Positions 45,042 through 53,978 of a stretch of 64,000 bases of DNA are shown here, one piece after another. The notes beneath the pieces are model-generated. The model saw nothing but the letters and a program-made list of their open reading frames with translations. It made no database searches and was not told the origin of the DNA. How positions within the stretch are numbered: the first letter of the stretch is position 1; the number at the start of each line of letters is the position of its first letter. This stretch comes from Blastococcus tunisiensis (GTDB lineage: Bacteria; Actinomycetota; Actinomycetes; Mycobacteriales; Geodermatophilaceae): NCBI RefSeq assembly GCF_900112815.1, contig NZ_FOND01000001.1, positions 1 through 64,000 of the forward strand, written 5' to 3'. The position numbers and the translations under genes were made by a program.

Positions 45042-45491
45042 TCACGGCCGTCCGGCGTCCGCCGCGGTGCGGCGCATCGTGACGTGCGCGATACCCGCCT
45101 CCTCGTACTCGGCCCCCTCGGCCACGTACCCGGTGCGCTCGTAGAAGCCGCGCGCGGTCACCTGGGCGTGCAGCTCCGTGGTGTGCACGCCGCGCAGGGC
45201 GGCCTGTCGGTGCAGCTCGGCGAGGACGGCCGCGCCGTGCCCCCGCCCACGGGCCGCGGCGTCGGTCGCCATCCGGCCGATCGTGGCCGTGCCGTCGCCG
45301 CGCAGGAGCAGCCGGCCGGTGGCGGCCACCGCGCCCGCCTCGTCGCGGCTCAGCACGTGGACCGCCGTCGCGTCGGCGGCGTCCTGCTCGATCTCGGCCG
45401 GGACGCCCTGCTCCCCGACGAAGACGCGGGTGCGCAGGGCGGTCACCTCCGGCCACTCGGCGGGCGTCATCACGGTCGCCGACGGTGTCAT
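45042..45491 (-). CDS. GNAT-family N-acetyltransferase
   Basis: 149 aa. The acetyl-CoA-binding motif is ARGRGHGAAVLAELHRQA, preceded by GTATIGRMATDAA and followed by LHAQVTARGFYERTGYVAEG. The N-terminal RTRVFVGEQGVPAEIEQD is the pattern of the ElaA-like GNAT group. The acceptor is unknown. ATG 45491 overlaps the stop of the CPBP protease gene as ATGA; a second in-frame ATG lies 7 codons later. It is the last gene of the lspA-rluA-CPBP-GNAT run. Confidence 0.88.
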   Translation of the reverse strand: MTPSATVMTPAEWPEVTALRTRVFVGEQGVPAEIEQDAADATAVHVLSRDEAGAVAATGRLLLRGDGTATIGRMATDAAARGRGHGAAVLAELHRQAALRGVHTTELHAQVTARGFYERTGYVAEGAEYEEAGIAHVTMRRTAADAGRP

Positions 45492-46270
45492 CCCGGCCGC
45501 CCGGCGGGCAGTGCCGCGGCCGGCACCAGGAGGAAGCGCAGGTCGATCAGCGCGTGCAGCAGGACGGGCAGCAGCAGGGACCCGGTGTCCAGGTAGATCG
45601 CGGCCATGATCCCGCCCAGCACGCCGGTGGTCACGATCCCGGCCGGGCCCTGGTAGGCGTGCGCCAGGCCGAAGGCGGCCGCCGCGACACCGACCAGGAC
45701 GCCGGTCGGCAGCCCCCCGGACAGCGCGGCGACCACCGCGAGGAAGAACCCCCGGTACAGCCACTCCTCGCACACGCCGGCGGTGATCCCGACCAGCGTG
45801 AACAGCCGCCGTTCACCGGCCGTGCGCGGCAGCAGGGCGAGCGTCGCCTGACCGGGCGCCTCGGCGTGGCGGCCCTCTCCCGGCCGGTGGACCGGCCTGG
45901 CCGCCTCGAGCAGCGCCCCGCCGCGCAGCGCCCGCGTCGAGACGGCGACGAACAGGAGCACCAGCACGAGCAGCACGGTGGTCAGCGGGCCCGGCCACTC
46001 CGGCGGCAGGCGCAACCCCACCGCGGCCGCGTCCACGCCCGGGGACGAGAGCCACACCACCAGGACGAGCACGGCCAGGCCCCACTCGAGCACGAGCAGC
46101 CGGCCGTAGAAGGAGCGGCGGGCGCCGGGGTCGGTGCGCAGCCGCCCCTCGAACCGGCGGTGCAGCACGTTGCCGACCATCGGCTCGCCGATCACCAGGT
46201 AGCCCGCCACCACGACCGCCGCGAACGCCGCGGGGCCGAAGTCGGCGAGGGAGACCGGCAGGTCGCTCAC
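45488..46270 (-). CDS. CPBP-family intramembrane metalloprotease
   Basis: 260 aa with about seven to eight hydrophobic helices. The three CPBP (Rce1-like) motifs are present: EExxxR in VCEEWLYRGFF, the FxxxH motif in AAFGLAHAYQG, and H-A-x-x-D in LLHALIDLRF. Family members cleave prenylated or other membrane substrates, or act in bacteriocin immunity; the role here is unknown. GTG 46270 lies 7 nt after the RluA-type gene, and its end overlaps the GNAT gene by 4 nt. Confidence 0.88.
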   Translation of the reverse strand: MSDLPVSLADFGPAAFAAVVVAGYLVIGEPMVGNVLHRRFEGRLRTDPGARRSFYGRLLVLEWGLAVLVLVVWLSSPGVDAAAVGLRLPPEWPGPLTTVLLVLVLLFVAVSTRALRGGALLEAARPVHRPGEGRHAEAPGQATLALLPRTAGERRLFTLVGITAGVCEEWLYRGFFLAVVAALSGGLPTGVLVGVAAAAFGLAHAYQGPAGIVTTGVLGGIMAAIYLDTGSLLLPVLLHALIDLRFLLVPAAALPAGRPG

Positions 46271-46277
46271 GCCGGGC

Positions 46278-47228
46278 TCAGGCCTCCGCGCGCAGCAGGG
46301 CCAGCGCGCCGGCGAGGTCGTCGGGGTACTCGCTGGTGAACTCGACGAAGCGGCCGTCGGCGGGGTGCGGGAGCCCCAGCCGCACCGCGTGCAGCCACTG
46401 GCGCTGCACGCCGAGGCGCGCGGCCAGCGTCGGGTCCGCGCCGTAGGTGGTGTCCCCCACGCAGGGATGGCGCAGCGCGGAGAAGTGCACCCGGATCTGG
46501 TGCGTGCGCCCCGTCTCCAGCCGGATGTCGACCAGGCTGGCGGCCGGGAACGCCTCCATCACCTCGTAGTGCGTCACCGAGGGGCGTCCGCCCTGCACCA
46601 CCGCGAACCGCCAGTCGTGCCGGGGGTGCCGGTCGATGGGCGCGTCGATCGTGCCCCGCGACGGGTCTGGGTGCCCCTGCACCAGGGCGTGGTAGCCCTT
46701 CTCGACGGTCCGCTCCTTGAACGCCGCCTTGAGGGCGGTGTAGGCGCGCTCGCTCTTGGCGACCACCATCACGCCGGTCGTCGCGGCGTCCAGCCGGTGC
46801 ACCACGCCCTGCCGTTCGGCGGCCCCGGAGGTGGAGATCCGGTAGCCGGCCGCCGCGAGGCCGCCGATGACGGTGGGCCCGTCCCAGCCCGGGCTGGGGT
46901 GGGCGGCGACGCCGACGGGTTTGTCGACCACCACCATGTCGTCGTCGTCGTGCAGGATCGTCATCCCGACGACCGGCCGGGGCGCGGCCGGCTCGCCCGG
47001 GGGCGGGGGCAGCTCGACCTCGAGCCAGCTGCCGCCGGTCAGCCGGTCGCCCTTGCCGCGGACGCGCCCGTCGACGACGACGTTCCCGGCGTCGGCCAGG
47101 TCGGCGGCCGCCGTCCTGGTCAGGCCGAAGAGCCGGGAGAGGGCCTGGTCGACCCGCTGCCCCTCCAGCCCGTCGGGCACCGGCAGCGCGCGCGTCGTTC
47201 CGGGTGCAGGGGTGCTCACGCTCCCCAT
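46278..47228 (-). CDS. RluA-family 23S rRNA pseudouridine synthase
   Basis: 316 aa. An N-terminal S4-type RNA-binding domain ([29 protein letters not shown]) is followed by the catalytic domain. The RluA signature is [17 protein letters not shown], with catalytic Asp, and [13 protein letters not shown] is also seen. This is the RluC/RluD layout; the exact uridine target cannot be told. In actinobacteria this gene lies next to lspA, as here (27 nt after lspA). Start ATG 47228; GTG 47219 is possible. Confidence 0.92.
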   Translation of the reverse strand: MGSVSTPAPGTTRALPVPDGLEGQRVDQALSRLFGLTRTAAADLADAGNVVVDGRVRGKGDRLTGGSWLEVELPPPPGEPAAPRPVVGMTILHDDDDMVVVDKPVGVAAHPSPGWDGPTVIGGLAAAGYRISTSGAAERQGVVHRLDAATTGVMVVAKSERAYTALKAAFKERTVEKGYHALVQGHPDPSRGTIDAPIDRHPRHDWRFAVVQGGRPSVTHYEVMEAFPAASLVDIRLETGRTHQIRVHFSALRHPCVGDTTYGADPTLAARLGVQRQWLHAVRLGLPHPADGRFVEFTSEYPDDLAGALALLRAEA

Positions 47229-47255
47229 TGTGACGCGCCCGCGGCCGGGCGCCGT

Positions 47256-47828
47256 TCAGGCGGCGTCGCGGGCCGGCGCCTGGTCCTTGCCCGTCGAGCC
47301 GTCGAACTCGATCCCGCGCAGCGCCAGCAGGACGCCCAGGATGCCGCCGCACACGATCGCGGAGTCGGCGACGTTGAACACCGGGAAGACGCTGCCGTCG
47401 GGCCCGAACACCGAGAGGAAGTCGACCACTCCCCCGCGCAGGAATCCCGGGTCGCGGAACACGCGGTCGATCAGGTTCCCCAGCGCGCCCCCGAGGACCA
47501 GGCCGAGCGTCACCGCCCAGGCGGTGGAGAACAGCCGCCGCGCCGTCCGGACGATCACCACGGCCACGGCCGCGGCGACCAGGGAGAACACGACGGTGAA
47601 GCCCGCGGCGAAGGAGAAGGCCGCCCCGGTGTTGCGCAGGTTCGTCAGGTAGAGCACGCCGCCGAGCACCCGGATGTCCGCACCCGGCTCGATCGTGGCC
47701 ACCACGACCAGCTTGGTGGCCAGGTCGAGCACGAGGACTCCGGCGGCGAGCAGGAGCAGCAGCCGGGTCCGGGGCCGGCGTCGGGGTCCGCCGACAGGGG
47801 CCCCCGAGGGGTCGGGCTGGTCGCTCAG
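47256..47828 (-). CDS. lspA: Lipoprotein signal peptidase II, probable CTG start
   Basis: 190 aa if begun at CTG 47828, which has GAGGAG 6 nt upstream. From the next usable codon, GTG 47732, the protein would be 158 aa and would lose most of its first transmembrane helix (RTRLLLLLAAGVLVLDLATK). The extended form gives four helices, as in other LspA proteins. Conserved residues are NTGAAFSF, GNLIDRVF, and the two catalytic aspartates in GGVVDFLSV and FNVADSAI. LspA cuts the lipobox after Lgt has acted. Upstream is the terminator hairpin 47845-47884; TATCGT at 47887-47882 might be its -10. Confidence 0.85.
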   Translation of the reverse strand: MSDQPDPSGAPVGGPRRRPRTRLLLLLAAGVLVLDLATKLVVVATIEPGADIRVLGGVLYLTNLRNTGAAFSFAAGFTVVFSLVAAAVAVVIVRTARRLFSTAWAVTLGLVLGGALGNLIDRVFRDPGFLRGGVVDFLSVFGPDGSVFPVFNVADSAIVCGGILGVLLALRGIEFDGSTGKDQAPARDAA

Positions 47829-47844
47829 GACGCGCTCCTCGGCT

Positions 47845-47884
47845 CGTCGGGAGACGGCGGCCCCGCGGCCGCCGTCCCCCGACG
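47845..47884 (-). terminator. Terminator after sugC
   Basis: An 18-bp inverted repeat (47845-47862 with 47867-47884) with one mismatch and a 4-nt loop. It begins 13 nt after the sugC stop. It is GC-rich and nearly symmetric, so it might act in both directions. Confidence 0.75.
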
Positions 47885-47897
47885 ATAGCTGCCGCGG

Positions 47898-49178
47898 TCA
47901 GGCCGAGGCGGCCGTGGCACCGCCGGTCTGCTGGCTCGTCCCCGCCCGGCCCTGCGACTCCTCGAGCTGCTCGACCCGGTCCTGGCTCGCCAGCCGGGTG
48001 AGCTCGGCGCCGGCCTCGGCGTCGCGGGTGAGGTTGTCCCCCGACTCCGGGTCGAAGACGTGCACCTTCCGGCTGTCGAGCCAGAACTCCGCCTCGCGGC
48101 CCTCCCGGATCCGGCTGGTGGCGTCGATGGACACGATGGCCTGGGTGCGCAGCTCCTCGGAGTCCAGCTCCTTCGACAGCTCGCGCATCTGGCTCTGGAT
48201 CGACTCGGGCGCCTCGTAGGGGATGTAGGCGTACTGCGAGTCGCCGAGCCACTCGGTGACGTCGACCCGGGCGCGGAACACCGAGCCCAGCGGCCGCTTG
48301 GCCTCGTCGACCAGCGACGCGTCCTCGAAGTACTCCGGCCGGATGCCGACGAGCAGCAGGTCGTGGCCGGCGACGGCCTCGGCCCGCTTCTCGTCGAGCT
48401 CGACGTCCCCGAAGGGGGTCTTCAGCCGGTTGCCCTCGGGGGTGGCCGGCAGGAAGTTCATCGGCGGGGAGCCGATGAAGCCCGCGACGAAGAGGTTGAC
48501 CGGCTGCTCGTAGAGCTCCCGGGGGGAGGCGACCTGCTGGATCTTGCCCTTGCGCAGGACGCAGACCCGGTCCCCGAGCGTCATGGCCTCGGTCTGGTCG
48601 TGGGTGACGTAGACCGTGGTGATGCCCAGGCGGCGCTGCAGCCGGGAGATCTCGGTGCGCATCTGGCCGCGCAGCTTGGCGTCGAGGTTCGACAGCGGCT
48701 CGTCGAAGAGGAACGCCTCGGCCTGGCGGACGATGGCGCGCCCCATCGCGACGCGCTGGCGCTGGCCACCGGAGAGGTTGGCCGGCTTGCGCTCGAGGTG
48801 CTCCTTCAGCTCGAGCACGTCGGAGGCCTCGGTCACCCGGCGGCGCACCTCGTCGTCGGGCGTCTTGGACAGCCGCAACGGGAAGGCGATGTTCTCGTAC
48901 ACCGTCATGTGCGGGTAGAGCGCGTAGTTCTGGAACACCATCGACAGGTTGCGGTCACGCGGCGCGAGGTCGTTGACCCGCTTGCCGCCGATGACCATGT
49001 CCCCGCTGGTGATGTCCTCGAGGCCGACGATCATCCGGAGCAGGGTCGACTTCCCGCACCCGGACGGGCCGACGAGGATCATGAACTCGCCGTCGGCGAT
49101 GTCGAGGCTGACGTCGTTCACCGCCGGGAAGCCGTCGCCGTACTTCTTGACGATGTTCTTCATGTCGATGGAGGCCAT
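47898..49178 (-). CDS. sugC: Sugar ABC transporter ATPase (SugC/UgpC/MalK type)
   Basis: 426 aa. Walker A GPSGCGKST, Q-loop VFQNYALYPHM, signature LSGGQRQRVAMGRAI, Walker B FLFDEPLSNLDAKLR, H-loop YVTHDQTEAMTLGD. After residue 235 comes the MalK-type OB regulatory domain (GSPPMNFL, LVGIRPEYF). A charged C-terminal extension of about 50 residues ends GGATAASA, longer than usual. It is the last gene of an lpqY-sugA-sugB-sugC-ordered operon, 64 nt after sugB. The ATPase is likely shared with other importers, as is common. Trehalose as substrate is inferred from the binding protein. A strong terminator follows. Confidence 0.88.
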   Translation of the reverse strand: MASIDMKNIVKKYGDGFPAVNDVSLDIADGEFMILVGPSGCGKSTLLRMIVGLEDITSGDMVIGGKRVNDLAPRDRNLSMVFQNYALYPHMTVYENIAFPLRLSKTPDDEVRRRVTEASDVLELKEHLERKPANLSGGQRQRVAMGRAIVRQAEAFLFDEPLSNLDAKLRGQMRTEISRLQRRLGITTVYVTHDQTEAMTLGDRVCVLRKGKIQQVASPRELYEQPVNLFVAGFIGSPPMNFLPATPEGNRLKTPFGDVELDEKRAEAVAGHDLLLVGIRPEYFEDASLVDEAKRPLGSVFRARVDVTEWLGDSQYAYIPYEAPESIQSQMRELSKELDSEELRTQAIVSIDATSRIREGREAEFWLDSRKVHVFDPESGDNLTRDAEAGAELTRLASQDRVEQLEESQGRAGTSQQTGGATAASA

Positions 49179-49242
49179 CAGTGCTCGTCCCCTCGGTGGG
49201 ATGTGGATCGGGAGGTCGGGATCGCGGCCGCGGTCATGGCGA

Positions 49243-50076
49243 TCAGCCCTTGACCGCGCCGTTGGTGAGGCCGGCGACGATGCGCCGCTGGAAGAGGAGC
49301 ACCAGGACGACGACGGGGATCGTGACGATCACCGCGGCGGCCGAGATGGCGCCGGTCGGTTCCTCGAACTGGGAGGCGCCCGTGAACAGGCCCAGTGCCG
49401 CGGGCACCGGGCGGGCCGCCTCCGTGGAGGTGAGCGAGATGCCGTAGATGAAGTCGTTCCAGGCGATGAAGAACGCGATGATCGCCGTGGTGAACACGCC
49501 CGGGGCCGCCAGCGGGACGATCACCCTGCGGAACGCCTGCCAGGTGGTGGCGCCGTCGACCTGCGCCGCCTGCTCCATCTCCCACGGGATCTCGCGGAAG
49601 AACGCCGACATCGTCCAGATCGAGATGGGCAGCGTCAACGACAGGTACGGGATGATCAGCCCGGGCCAGGTGTCGTACAGGCCGATGTTGCGCCACAGGT
49701 TGAACAGCGGCGTCACGATCGAGATCACCGGGAAGATCGCCACCGCCAGGGCGGTGGACAGGATCAGCTTCTTGCCCGGGAAGTCCAGCCGGGCGATGGC
49801 GTAGGCGGCGAACATCGCCAGCAGGCAGGAGATCGCCGTGGCGATCAGGCAGATGCCGAAGGAGTTGCGCAACGCCGGCAGGAACAGGTCGCTGGCACCG
49901 CCGGTGAGGATGAGCTCGTAGTTCTGCCAGGTCACCTCCGAGGGCAGGAAGCTCTCGTTGGACAGGTCGCTGGGCGCCTTGAGGGAGACCGAGACGATCC
50001 AGGCGATCGGGAACAGGCAGTAGACGATGATCAGTGCGCTGCCGACGCCCCAGAGGACTTTCTTCCGCGTGGACAT
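49243..50076 (-). CDS. sugB: Sugar ABC transporter permease (SugB type)
   Basis: 277 aa with six transmembrane helices, beginning VLWGVGSALIIVYCLFPIAW. The EAA loop that contacts the ATPase is EMEQAAQVDGATTWQAFRRVIVP. The extracytoplasmic KAPSDLSNESFLPSEVTWQNYELIL segment is typical of the MalG/SugB group. It follows sugA after 3 nt. It forms the membrane channel with SugA and uses the ATPase SugC. Confidence 0.9.
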   Translation of the reverse strand: MSTRKKVLWGVGSALIIVYCLFPIAWIVSVSLKAPSDLSNESFLPSEVTWQNYELILTGGASDLFLPALRNSFGICLIATAISCLLAMFAAYAIARLDFPGKKLILSTALAVAIFPVISIVTPLFNLWRNIGLYDTWPGLIIPYLSLTLPISIWTMSAFFREIPWEMEQAAQVDGATTWQAFRRVIVPLAAPGVFTTAIIAFFIAWNDFIYGISLTSTEAARPVPAALGLFTGASQFEEPTGAISAAAVIVTIPVVVLVLLFQRRIVAGLTNGAVKG

Positions 50077-50079
50077 GGA

Positions 50080-51039
50080 CTACTCCCCCCGAGCCTGGGA
50101 CAGGTCGACCCTGAAAAGTTTGATGAAGGAGAAGGCGATCAGCACGACCGCGAGGAAGAGCAGCACCGACACCGCGGACCCCAGGCCGATCTCCAGCCGC
50201 GCGATGGTCTGCCGGTAGGCCAGGAACGAGACCGACTCGGTGCCGTTCGCGCCGTTGGTCATGATGAAGATGCTGTCGAACACCCGGAACGCGTCGAGGG
50301 TGCGGAAGAGCAGCGCCACCATGATCGCCGCCTTCATGTTCGGGAGCGTCACCCGCCACATCCGCTGCCACCGGGTCGCGCCGTCGACCTTGGCCGCCTC
50401 CTGCAGCACCTCGGGCACCTGGGCCAGGCCGGCGAGCAGGAGCAGCGAGATGAACGGCGTGGTCTTCCAGATCTCGGCCAGGCAGATGACCAGCAGCGCC
50501 GTCCAGCGGTCACCGAACCAGTCGGTGTTCTCCGAGACGCCGGGCAGCCAGGCGAACCACGAGTTCACGAAGCCGGACTGGATGTCGAAGGCGAACTGCC
50601 AGGCGAACGCCGAGACGACGGTGATGACCGCGTACGGGATGAGGATCGCCGCGCGGAGGACCGGCCGCAGCGCCCGGAGCGCCTTGACCATCACCAGCGC
50701 GAGCGCGAAGCCCAGGACCAGCTCGACGGCGACCGTCACCACCGTGATGAAGGCGGTGACGCCGATCGACTGCCACCACAGCGAGTCGGTGAGGATCACC
50801 CAGTAGTTGCTCAGCCCGACGAACGAGCGGTTCTCCGGGTCGGTGAGCCGGAAGTCGAACAGCGACTCGTACGTGGCCTGCAGGATCGGGTAGGCGGTCA
50901 CCAGCAGCATGACCAGGAACGCCGGCCCGGCCAGCAGCCAGCCGAGCTTGCGCTCGCTGCGGGCCCGGTCGCTGATGGCGGCCTTCGGCGCCGACTTCGG
51001 CTCGGTCTTCTTGGTCGGGGGGAGCGTCGTGGTACTCAC
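50080..51039 (-). CDS. sugA: Sugar ABC transporter permease (SugA type)
   Basis: 319 aa. A hydrophilic head (TTTLPPTKKTEPKSAPKAA) is followed by six helices, starting LGWLLAGPAFLVMLLVTAYP. The EAA loop reads EVLQEAAKVDGATRWQRMWRV. This is MalF/SugA-type without the large MalF periplasmic insert. The GTG start at 51039 overlaps the lpqY stop as GTGA, so binding protein and permease are translationally linked. Confidence 0.9.
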   Translation of the reverse strand: MSTTTLPPTKKTEPKSAPKAAISDRARSERKLGWLLAGPAFLVMLLVTAYPILQATYESLFDFRLTDPENRSFVGLSNYWVILTDSLWWQSIGVTAFITVVTVAVELVLGFALALVMVKALRALRPVLRAAILIPYAVITVVSAFAWQFAFDIQSGFVNSWFAWLPGVSENTDWFGDRWTALLVICLAEIWKTTPFISLLLLAGLAQVPEVLQEAAKVDGATRWQRMWRVTLPNMKAAIMVALLFRTLDAFRVFDSIFIMTNGANGTESVSFLAYRQTIARLEIGLGSAVSVLLFLAVVLIAFSFIKLFRVDLSQARGE

Positions 51040-52349
51040 AGCAGGTCCTCCTTCGCCAGCACCGCGTTGATCAGCTCGCTGGCCTGCTCACCGGTCTCCC
51101 CCGGGTCGACGGCCGACGGCGGGTGGTAGCTGCGCTGGATCCCGACCGAGATCTCGTTGTAGTACGGCGTCTGCGGCCGCGGCGCGGCCAGCTCCAGCGA
51201 TTCCCGGATCACCGGGGCCATCGGGAAGGCCTCGAGCACCTCGGGGTCGTCGTACACCGCGGTGGACGACGCCGGGTTGCCGTTGGTCACGAAGTAGTAG
51301 GCCTGGTTCTCGTCGGAGACGATGCACTCGGCCGCCTCGTAGGCGAGCTCGGGGCTCTCGCTGAAGGCGCTGACCCCGAGGTTGATCCCGCCGTAGGGCG
51401 GGGCGGCCGGCTCGTCCTCGTCCACCCGGGGGTAGATCGTCGCGGCGTAGTCCTCCGGCACCGACGGGTCGAGGGTCCCGGCCTCCGCCGCCCCCAGCGC
51501 GCGGGGGTAGACGAACGGGTAGTTGACCTGGAAGCCGCCGTTCTCGCTCTCGAAGCCGGTGGCGGTGGAGTCCTCGTTCGACGTCGAGAAGGCGGCGCCG
51601 GCCGCGTCGGACTCCGCGACCATCTGCATGACCTCCGCCGCACGCACCGCCGCGTCCGAGGTGAGCCCCAGCTCGATCTGCGCCGGGTCCTCCGGCGATG
51701 GGTCGGTGATGATCTCGCCGCCGGCGGACTCGATGAGGGCGTTGAACCACACGGTGAGCGACTCGGCGCGGGTGCCCTGGGCGCCGACGAGCGTGCCGGT
51801 CTCCTCGGCCGCCTGGACGATCTGCTCCCACGTCACGGGCTCGGACATGTCCAGCCCGGCGGCCTCGGCCACCGACTCCCGGTACCAGAGCACCTGGGTG
51901 TTCGCCCAGAACGGGACGGCGACCAGCTCGTCGTCCCAGGTGGACCCCTCGACCGCGCTGTCCACGACGTCCTCGGTGACCGCCTCGGCCACGTCCTCCG
52001 GCACCGGGGCCAGGAAGCCTGCCTGCGCGAACTCCGGGATGAACGGCGGGTCCAGGCTCATCAGGTCGATGGAGTTGTCGTTGGCCGCGAGCCGGCGGAT
52101 CAGCTGCTCGCGCTGCGAGGCGGCGTCGCGCGGCAGCAGCGCCGTCTCGATCGTGTAGCGCCCACCGGCGGCCTCCGTGCACCGGTCGGCGATCTCCGCC
52201 TGCCCACCCGCGTCGGGGTTGATGTACCAGGTGAGCGTGGAGGCGCCTCCGCCATCGCTGCCGCACGCGGCGAGCGTGCCGGCGGTGACGAGGAGAGCGG
52301 CCGCGCCGGCCACACCTCGTCGGGACCTCCCCCGCGCCGCCGGTCGCAT
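51036..52349 (-). CDS. lpqY: LpqY-type sugar-binding lipoprotein (probable trehalose)
   Basis: 437 aa. Signal peptide with lipobox LAAC (Cys about residue 29). The mature part (STLTWYINPDAGGQAEIADRC, GRYTIETALLPRDAASQREQ, RRLAANDNSIDLMSLDPPF) aligns well by eye with mycobacterial LpqY, the trehalose-binding subunit of LpqY-SugABC. The order lpqY-sugA-sugB-sugC is also the same. Trehalose recycling is therefore the leading guess. ATG 52349 has GAGGG 8 nt upstream; an earlier in-frame ATG at 52397 would put extra charged residues before the signal peptide. A TTGACA-N17-CACGCT promoter lies upstream with two operator-like elements. Confidence 0.85.
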   Translation of the reverse strand: MRPAARGRSRRGVAGAAALLVTAGTLAACGSDGGGASTLTWYINPDAGGQAEIADRCTEAAGGRYTIETALLPRDAASQREQLIRRLAANDNSIDLMSLDPPFIPEFAQAGFLAPVPEDVAEAVTEDVVDSAVEGSTWDDELVAVPFWANTQVLWYRESVAEAAGLDMSEPVTWEQIVQAAEETGTLVGAQGTRAESLTVWFNALIESAGGEIITDPSPEDPAQIELGLTSDAAVRAAEVMQMVAESDAAGAAFSTSNEDSTATGFESENGGFQVNYPFVYPRALGAAEAGTLDPSVPEDYAATIYPRVDEDEPAAPPYGGINLGVSAFSESPELAYEAAECIVSDENQAYYFVTNGNPASSTAVYDDPEVLEAFPMAPVIRESLELAAPRPQTPYYNEISVGIQRSYHPPSAVDPGETGEQASELINAVLAKEDLL

Positions 52350-52437
52350 CGTTTTCGCCCTCGTCCCGGGCGCTTCCTTGCCAGCCGCGTAGGGCACTGC
52401 GCATCGCCTCCGTTGGCGCGTCTGCGACGGTTGATCA

Positions 52438-52492
52438 CCGAGGTCCTCGGAGCGTGGTGCAGGTCACCAGGGGTGTCAATTCGAACCGTTAC
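52438..52492 (-). promoter_or_regulatory. Promoter and operator-like elements of lpqY-sugABC
   Basis: On the minus strand: TTGACA (52479-52474), 17-bp spacer, CACGCT (52456-52451). GTAACGGTT (52492-52484) lies just upstream of the -35. A 13-bp palindrome CCGAGGACCTCGG (52450-52438) covers the expected transcript start. GTAACGGTT recurs at 60673 in front of the second sugar importer. Confidence 0.5.
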
Positions 52493-52502
52493 GGTGCCGT
52501 GA

Positions 52503-53774
52503 TCAGGTCGTCGGTTCCTGCCTCGGGACCCCTCTCCCGGCGCCCGGCGTCAGTTCCGCCGCGACCGACGGGGTGGTGACCTCCTTGGGCGTCCGCGGCA
52601 GGACGTGGGCGATGTAGGACGTCGTCGCCTCCGCCGTCCCGACGTCGCGCTGGGCCTGCTCCGACAGGAACCACCGGTGCTCGAGCACCTCGTGGAACAC
52701 CTCCGCCGGCGCCAGCCGGCCGGCCAGCTCGCGCGGGACCGCGTCCACCACCGGCTGGTACACCTCGACCAGCCAGCGGTGGGCGGCGAACGCGTCGGTC
52801 ACCGGGTGCCCCTCGGTCTGCTCCAGGTGGGCGCGGTAGGCGACGATGTCGTTGAGCAGCCGCCGGGCCTGCCGCTCCTGCACCTCCAGGCCGGTCAGCC
52901 GCAGCAGCTCCCGGCGGTGCTGACCGGGCTCGGCGACCCGCGTCTCCACCCGCAGCTTCGCGCCCTCCGGCGAGGTGATCAGCTCGACCTCGCCGACGTC
53001 GAAGCCGAGGTCGTTGAGCCGCCGCAGCCGCTCGGTGATCCGCCACTGCTGCTCCTCGACCCCGAACACCTGCTCGGCGGTCACCTCCTCCCACAGCGCC
53101 TCGTAGCGCCCGGGCAGGCCCGCGGCGACCTCGATCGGGTCGATGCCCTCGGGCAGGAGGCCACCGAACTGCAGGTCCAGCAGCTCCGCACCCACCCGCT
53201 CCCGGGCCAGGTCGACGTCGTAGGCGCGCTGGCCGGGCGACAGCGCGGGGTAGCGCTCCGCGGTCTCGGCGTCGACCAGGTAGGCCGCCAGCGCCCCGGC
53301 GTCCGGCCGGAACAGCGTGTTGGACAGCGAGCAGTCACCCCAGAAGATGCCGGCCAGGTGCAGCCGGACCAGCAGCTCCACCATCGTGTCGAGGAGCCGC
53401 TCGGCGGAGTGCTCGGCCCGCGGGCTGGAGAACAGCCACCGGTAGGACATCGAGTACTCGAGGTACCGGGTCACCAGGATCGCCTCCTGGTCGTCCGGCC
53501 GGTCGACGCAGATCCCCAGCACGGAGACCGTCGGCAGGCCCTCCTCCTCGAACCGGCCCAGCAGGGCGTACTCGTGGCGGGCCAGGCGCTCGGTGATCTC
53601 CTTGAGGGCGAAGACCTGCCCGCCGGTGGCCACGAACCGCACCACGTGCCGCGAGATGCCCCGCTGGGGCACCTCGAGCAGCAGCTCCGGGTCCCACTCG
53701 GCCAGCGGACGCTCCCAGGGCAGGCTCAGCAGGCCCGTCGCCTCGGCGGCGGGGGGCCTGAACAGGAACCGCAT
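52503..53774 (-). CDS. DUF4032 protein, kinase-like fold
   Basis: 423 aa. The N-terminal half has a protein-kinase-like (Kdo/WaaP-type) pattern: VFALKEITERLARHEYALL with a possible nucleotide-binding Lys, ILVTRYLEYSMSYRWLF, and the catalytic-loop-like LHLAGIFWGDCSLSNTLF. The C-terminal part (about 220-400) is the DUF4032 region, with ELITSPEGAKLRVETRVAEPG and a HRWFLSEQAQRDVG segment. The phosphoacceptor is unknown. ATG 53774 has GGGAG 7 nt upstream. It lies between the sugar importer and the antiporter on the same strand, so a metabolic or envelope role is possible but not shown. Confidence 0.85.
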   Translation of the reverse strand: MRFLFRPPAAEATGLLSLPWERPLAEWDPELLLEVPQRGISRHVVRFVATGGQVFALKEITERLARHEYALLGRFEEEGLPTVSVLGICVDRPDDQEAILVTRYLEYSMSYRWLFSSPRAEHSAERLLDTMVELLVRLHLAGIFWGDCSLSNTLFRPDAGALAAYLVDAETAERYPALSPGQRAYDVDLARERVGAELLDLQFGGLLPEGIDPIEVAAGLPGRYEALWEEVTAEQVFGVEEQQWRITERLRRLNDLGFDVGEVELITSPEGAKLRVETRVAEPGQHRRELLRLTGLEVQERQARRLLNDIVAYRAHLEQTEGHPVTDAFAAHRWLVEVYQPVVDAVPRELAGRLAPAEVFHEVLEHRWFLSEQAQRDVGTAEATTSYIAHVLPRTPKEVTTPSVAAELTPGAGRGVPRQEPTT

Positions 53775-53859
53775 GTCCGCGCTCCCACCCGTGAAGGTCG
53801 CCGTCGCGCTCACGATGCCACGGCGGCGTCCCTCCTGCTGGGCCCGCCGCCCGCGCGGC

Positions 53860-53946
53860 GACGTCCTGGAACGGCCACCCTCCAGGGGCCCGCGCCGAGC
53901 CTGGTGACGTCCTGGAACGGCCACACTTCAGGGGCCCCCGCCGAGC
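53860..53946. repeat. Two 41-bp direct repeats in an intergenic gap
   Basis: Copies at 53860-53900 and 53906-53946 differ at 3 of 41 positions and are 46 bp apart. Each contains a CCTGGA...TCCAGG-type stem; the second copy keeps it through a G-T pair. A partial inverted relative (AAGGGTGGTCCTT region, about 53964-53977) follows. This looks like a REP-like intergenic element that may end the antiporter transcript. Confidence 0.6.
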
Positions 53947-53978
53947 GCGCGAGGCGTGGGGGGAAGGGTGGTCCTTCG

